Shown here: positions 6,544-6,751 of the stretch, one piece after another | Position numbering within the stretch: the first letter of the stretch is position 1 | How the letters are laid out: every line of letters begins with the position of its first letter | NCBI GenBank assembly: GCA_021801615.1 | Contig: JAJYXS010000140.1 | Coordinates: 1 to 6,751, forward strand | Length of the DNA: 6,751 nucleotides | Origin: Actinomycetes bacterium | Lineage (GTDB): Bacteria; Actinomycetota; Acidimicrobiia; Acidimicrobiales; RAAP-2 | Reading direction: 5' to 3' | Position numbers and translations under genes: made by a program | The notes under the pieces: generated by a model | What the model was told of the DNA's origin: nothing | The model's database searches: none | What the model saw: only the letters and a program-made list of their open reading frames with translations

Positions 6544-6751
6544 TCAGACCACCGCCTCTTCGTAGGAGGGTTCCCAGGCGGCGAGGTCACGAAGCCGCGG
6601 GTCGTTCGAGAAGACCTCGACGATCGGGACGTGCAACCCGAGCCTGCGCTGGATGACCTCCGCTTCGACGACCTGGTTCCACAGCACGAGGGTGACGACG
6701 ACGCCCGTGGAGCCGGCACGAGCGGTGCGACCGGAGCGGTGCAGGTATAGA
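6544..6751 (-). CDS. DEAD-box RNA helicase-like protein, C-terminal fragment (cut by window edge)
   Basis: Only the last 68 codons are in the window, read from 6750 down to the TGA at 6544-6546; the 5' part lies beyond the right edge. The first visible residues, LYLHRSGRTARAGSTGVVVT, hold helicase motif VI (HRxGRxxR), the arginine-finger motif of superfamily 2 helicases, followed by the usual short strand of the RecA-like domain 2. The remaining roughly 45 residues form a short tail ending in EPSYEEAVV. There is no long basic or RNA-binding extension, so this is a compact helicase. It probably unwinds or remodels RNA using ATP, in ribosome assembly or mRNA turnover, but the subfamily cannot be decided from this fragment. 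It converges on aconitase with 67 bp between the stops. Because it has no start codon in the window, it is easy to miss. An overlapping longer minus-strand frame here is a shadow without motifs. Confidence 0.9.
   Translation of the reverse strand, partial: LYLHRSGRTARAGSTGVVVTLVLWNQVVEAEVIQRRLGLHVPIVEVFSNDPRLRDLAAWEPSYEEAVV

Noticed and set aside
6111..6719. Minus-strand 202-codon frame across the aconitase end and the right edge
   Set aside because: It overlaps both aconitase and the helicase fragment in another frame, and its Arg/Ser-rich translation has no motif. The helicase frame explains the right edge.
1..6751. Search for CRISPR, tRNA genes, transposases, att sites or defence genes
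   Set aside because: No regularly spaced repeats with unique spacers, no cloverleaf sequence, no transposase or recombinase motif and no terminal inverted repeats were seen; the regular repeats present all lie in coding low-complexity tracts or the short gaps described.

Overview
The window is high-GC bacterial DNA with strong G/C preference at third codon positions. It carries three complete genes and the 3' end of a fourth. Gene content and protein style point to Actinomycetota: a membrane-anchored L,D-transpeptidase with an Ig-like domain and a Pro/Thr tail, a long aconitase of the AcnA/IRP1 type, and GTG start usage. A lineage such as Acidimicrobiia is plausible, but that is inference from general resemblance and cannot be proven from this stretch.

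Layout from left to right: (1) On the minus strand, a cell-wall L,D-transpeptidase-like protein (14-1561). Its last quarter encodes a repetitive Pro/Ala/Thr tail, which makes positions 65-334 a highly repetitive, G-rich tract on the + strand. (2) A 277-bp stretch with no convincing gene but with short direct and inverted repeats. (3) argS, arginyl-tRNA synthetase, also on the minus strand (1839-3599). (4) A 123-bp divergent intergenic region that must hold the 5' signals of both argS and the next gene. (5) On the plus strand, aconitate hydratase (3723-6476), with all three iron-sulfur cysteines and an unusual repetitive Ala/Gly/Ser/Glu linker. (6) A 67-bp convergent gap whose left side is a 16-bp tandem repeat that includes the aconitase stop codon. 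(7) The C-terminal 68 codons of a DEAD-box RNA helicase-like protein on the minus strand, cut by the right edge.

The genes serve separate core functions: wall cross-linking, translation, TCA cycle and RNA metabolism. There is no sign of a multi-gene operon with a shared pathway, and argS and the transpeptidase are merely codirectional. I found no mobile element, CRISPR array, tRNA/rRNA gene or defence system. I see no evidence of a new biological system here. The observations most worth a second look are the repeat-built protein segments (transpeptidase tail and aconitase linker), the atypical SNGC active-site motif of the transpeptidase, and the repeat that spans the aconitase stop codon.
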